DNA of 64,000 nucleotides from Cetobacterium somerae (GTDB lineage: Bacteria > Fusobacteriota > Fusobacteriia > Fusobacteriales > Fusobacteriaceae): contig NZ_CP092522.1 of the NCBI RefSeq assembly GCF_022430525.1, forward strand, positions 62,001-126,000, written 5' to 3'. A model generated the notes under the pieces. That model searched no databases. It was given only the letters and a program-made list of their open reading frames with translations, and was not told the origin of the DNA. This document shows, piece by piece, positions 62,116-64,000 of the stretch. Numbering within the stretch: the stretch's first letter is position 1; each line of letters starts with the position of its first letter. Made by a program: the position numbers and the translations under genes.

Positions 62116-63432
62116 ATGTATGATACAATCGTAATTGGGGGCGGAGCAGGTGGACTTACAACTTCAATTGGTCTTGCTTCTGCTGGAAAAAAGGTTCTTT
62201 TAATTGAAAAAGATCATTTAGGTGGAGAATGTACTTGGGGTGGATGTGTTCCATCTAAAAGTTTTATCTCAGCATCTAAAACTGCTTCAACTTTGACAGA
62301 AGCTCTAGAAATGGCTCTTAAAAATGTTCATGCTATTGGCAATAGTGAACTTCCTCATATTTCTAACTTCAAAAATATAGATTTTATAAAAGGTGAAGGA
62401 GCTTTTATTGATAAAAATACTATTTTAGTTAATGGACAACAGTACGTTGGAAAATATATTGTTATTTCTACAGGAAGTTCACCTTTTATTCCTAATATAA
62501 AAGGATTAGATAAAGTTGAGTACTTAGCAAATCATAACTTCTTTTATGAAAAAGGTGATTATAAAAGTATTACTTTAATTGGCGCAGGAGTAATCTCTTT
62601 AGAGCTAGCTTTTCCTCTTAAAAAATTAAATATAGATGTAACTATTCTTGAAAAATCCGATATTTTTCTACCTATGATGGAAGCTGAAGTGAGAGATTTT
62701 TATCTTAATAAATTAAAAGAAGCAGGAATAAATTTAATATTAAATTGCACATCTATGGAAATTGAAAATATAGATAATAATATTCTAATAAAAACTAATA
62801 ATGGTGATTTTTTAAGTGAAAAAATATTTATCTCTGCTGGTAGAACTCCAAATATACAGAATCTTAATTTAGATAACACTAAAATTAAGTATGATGCAAA
62901 AGGAATTTCTGTAGATGAATTTATGAGAACATCTGAAAAAAATATATTTGCAATTGGTGATATAGCCTCTTCTTTCAAATTTTCACATGTGGCTGGTTAC
63001 CAAGGAGAAATTGTTGTAAGAAATATTCTTTTCCCATATATTATGAAAAAGATAGATTATTCATTTATTCCTTGGACACTTTTTGGAGATATTGAAGTTT
63101 CTAAAGTTGGTTTAAATGAGGAGGATGCTCACAAAAAATATAAAAAAACATATATATATTCTCTAGATTTGAATAATGAGAGAAGTTTAATTACATTTGA
63201 AAAAGCATTTTTTCTAAAAATTATTTGTGATAATAGATTTAATATTGTCGGTGCTACTTGTATTGGTGAACGAGCTGGTGAAATTATTGGTTTTTTACAA
63301 CTAATGATTGGAAATAAAGTAAAATTTTATAAGGTTATGAATTCTGTGCAAGCATATCCTACATATACATATTATATTAGAAATTTGGCTAAAAAAGCTT
63401 ATATTGATTATCTAAGAAGTTTTTTACCTTAA
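62116..63432 (+). CDS. FAD-dependent pyridine-nucleotide disulfide oxidoreductase (MerA/Lpd-like)
   Basis: 438 residues. The frame is open to 62059, but GAGGAGG (62104-62110) lies 5 bases before the ATG at 62116. FAD motif VIGGGAGGLTTSIGLASAGKKVLLIEKD; redox pair in GGECTWGGCVPSK (Cys about 40 and 45); NAD(P) motif TLIGAGVISLELAFPL; second FAD segment IFAIGDIAS. The C-terminal interface reads SVQAYPTYTYYIRNL where Lpd has the catalytic His-Glu (HAHPTLSE), so the His is Gln. Related to mercuric-reductase-like enzymes without the N-terminal metal domain; substrate unknown. Confidence 0.9.
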   Translation: MYDTIVIGGGAGGLTTSIGLASAGKKVLLIEKDHLGGECTWGGCVPSKSFISASKTASTLTEALEMALKNVHAIGNSELPHISNFKNIDFIKGEGAFIDKNTILVNGQQYVGKYIVISTGSSPFIPNIKGLDKVEYLANHNFFYEKGDYKSITLIGAGVISLELAFPLKKLNIDVTILEKSDIFLPMMEAEVRDFYLNKLKEAGINLILNCTSMEIENIDNNILIKTNNGDFLSEKIFISAGRTPNIQNLNLDNTKIKYDAKGISVDEFMRTSEKNIFAIGDIASSFKFSHVAGYQGEIVVRNILFPYIMKKIDYSFIPWTLFGDIEVSKVGLNEEDAHKKYKKTYIYSLDLNNERSLITFEKAFFLKIICDNRFNIVGATCIGERAGEIIGFLQLMIGNKVKFYKVMNSVQAYPTYTYYIRNLAKKAYIDYLRSFLP

Positions 63433-63438
63433 AATTTT

Positions 63439-63470
63439 AGGGATATTATTAAAATAATAATATCCCTTTT
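63439..63470. terminator. Terminator between the reductase and the final M20 gene
   Basis: A 12-bp stem (AGGGATATTATT against AATAATATCCCT) with a 5-base loop and T run, shared by converging genes. Confidence 0.87.
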
Positions 63471-63481
63471 TAATTTTTATT

Positions 63482-64000
63482 TTATCTTGATAAAAAATCT
63501 TCTTTTATATTCTCTAGTTTTTCTTTATTTAAAATTAAATCCAATCCTAGTAAAGCCAAAGCTTTTCCTCCCAATATTACAGCCTCATCTCCTTTAATAG
63601 ATCCGGCAGCCTTTGCAAATTCATGAGTATGACCAAAAACACTATAATCACAAATTTTTATATTTGGATGAATTGTTGGTATTATCTGACTCACATTCCC
63701 CACATCAGTTGATCCCATCCCTTTTTTTGAATCTATAGAAACTTCTACTCCTAATTTTTTCATAGTTTCTACATAAAGTTCATCAAAATATCTCGTTGGT
63801 ATAAGATTATCAACTCTATTTTGGAAACTTGAGACCTTTGCTCTACATCCTGTCATAAGTGCTGCACCGTGAGCTATAGCTTCTACTTTTTCTGTAACTT
63901 CATCACACCCCTCTTTTGTCGAAGATCTAATGTAAAATCTAGCCTTAGTGTAATCTGGAATTATATTTGGCGCATCTCCTCCATGAGTTATTATTCCATG
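63482..64000 (-). CDS. M20-family amidohydrolase, AbgB/peptidase type (5' part cut)
   Basis: The frame runs from the stop at 63482 through the window edge; 172 codons are visible, with no start in the usual position. The upstream part reads HGIITHGGDAPNIIPDYTKARFYIRS, a hallmark of the AbgB/amidohydrolase lid domain, and the later part has GSTDVGNVSQIIPTIHPNIKI, MGSTDVGN being the C-terminal metal motif region. An internal ATG at 63856 is not a plausible start because homology-like sequence continues upstream. Substrate could be p-aminobenzoyl-glutamate or other N-acyl amino acids. Confidence 0.9.
   Translation of the reverse strand, partial: HGIITHGGDAPNIIPDYTKARFYIRSSTKEGCDEVTEKVEAIAHGAALMTGCRAKVSSFQNRVDNLIPTRYFDELYVETMKKLGVEVSIDSKKGMGSTDVGNVSQIIPTIHPNIKICDYSVFGHTHEFAKAAGSIKGDEAVILGGKALALLGLDLILNKEKLENIKEDFLSR

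Noticed and set aside
1-64000. CRISPR arrays, tRNA or rRNA genes, prophage, complete insertion sequences
   Set aside because: No regularly spaced repeats, no recognisable tRNA or rRNA segments, and no transposase or phage structural frames were seen on either strand.

Overview
The window is AT-rich DNA (roughly a quarter to 30% G+C by eye) from a Gram-negative anaerobe, most likely a member of the Fusobacteriota (Fusobacterium/Cetobacterium type). Pointers are the outer-membrane genes (TolC, RND pump, beta-barrel protein, lipoproteins), strong AGGAGG ribosome sites, frequent GTG/TTG starts, a DapF-fold gene of the histidine-racemase type inside a hut operon, and a periplasmic CbiK. The genus call is inference. 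I saw no rRNA, tRNA, CRISPR array, prophage or complete insertion sequence.

Layout. 1-6.1 kb: two divergent Ugp-like (glycerol-3-phosphate type) ABC transporters; the left one is cut by the window edge and neither has an ATPase gene here. Small genes lie between and after them, including 35- and 24-residue membrane peptides. 6.3-7.2 kb: a membrane-anchored, catalytically dead DnaQ-like exonuclease with a 54-residue upstream partner. 7.4-14.4 kb: an HdeD-like protein, then a tripartite RND efflux operon whose TolC carries an extra solute-binding-like domain. 14.7-20.8 kb: a BglG/MtlR-type regulator, a Met-rich periplasmic protein with a two-component system, a ferredoxin-nitroreductase, a DMT transporter and a tiny secreted protein. 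20.9-26.1 kb: ABC-F ATPase, LtaS-like sulfatase-fold enzyme, SDR, DedA-like protein.

26.1-35.5 kb is a complete histidine-degradation locus. A putative histidine transporter, hutH and a ROK-family regulator run leftward; hutU, hutI, hutG and a DapF-fold probable histidine racemase run rightward, with opposed promoters between them. Histidine would go to urocanate, imidazolonepropionate, formiminoglutamate, then glutamate plus formamide; the racemase would link D- and L-histidine. 35.7-41.9 kb: HAD phosphatase, GNAT, two M20 hydrolases, a membrane transporter and a polysaccharide deacetylase.

42-46 kb: lipoprotein, diguanylate cyclase, DEAD-box helicase, a perfect 18-bp palindrome, LysE exporter, and a divergent XRE-cupin regulator with its likely operator. 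47-52.3 kb: a beta-barrel protein, then an oxalate module (AEC transporter, oxalyl-CoA decarboxylase, formyl-CoA transferase) with the same content as E. coli yfdWUV. 52.4-59.2 kb: cupin, a small gene behind an attenuator-like leader, a second two-component system, MsrAB and a Ca2+-type P-ATPase.

59.2-64 kb holds two riboswitches. A cobalamin riboswitch precedes a periplasmic CbiK chelatase, and a cyclic-di-GMP class I riboswitch overlapping a terminator precedes a secreted DUF4402 protein. The pairing predicts transcription ON when c-di-GMP is bound, so the diguanylate cyclase at 42.5 kb could feed into it. The window ends in a flavin disulfide reductase and a partial M20 hydrolase.
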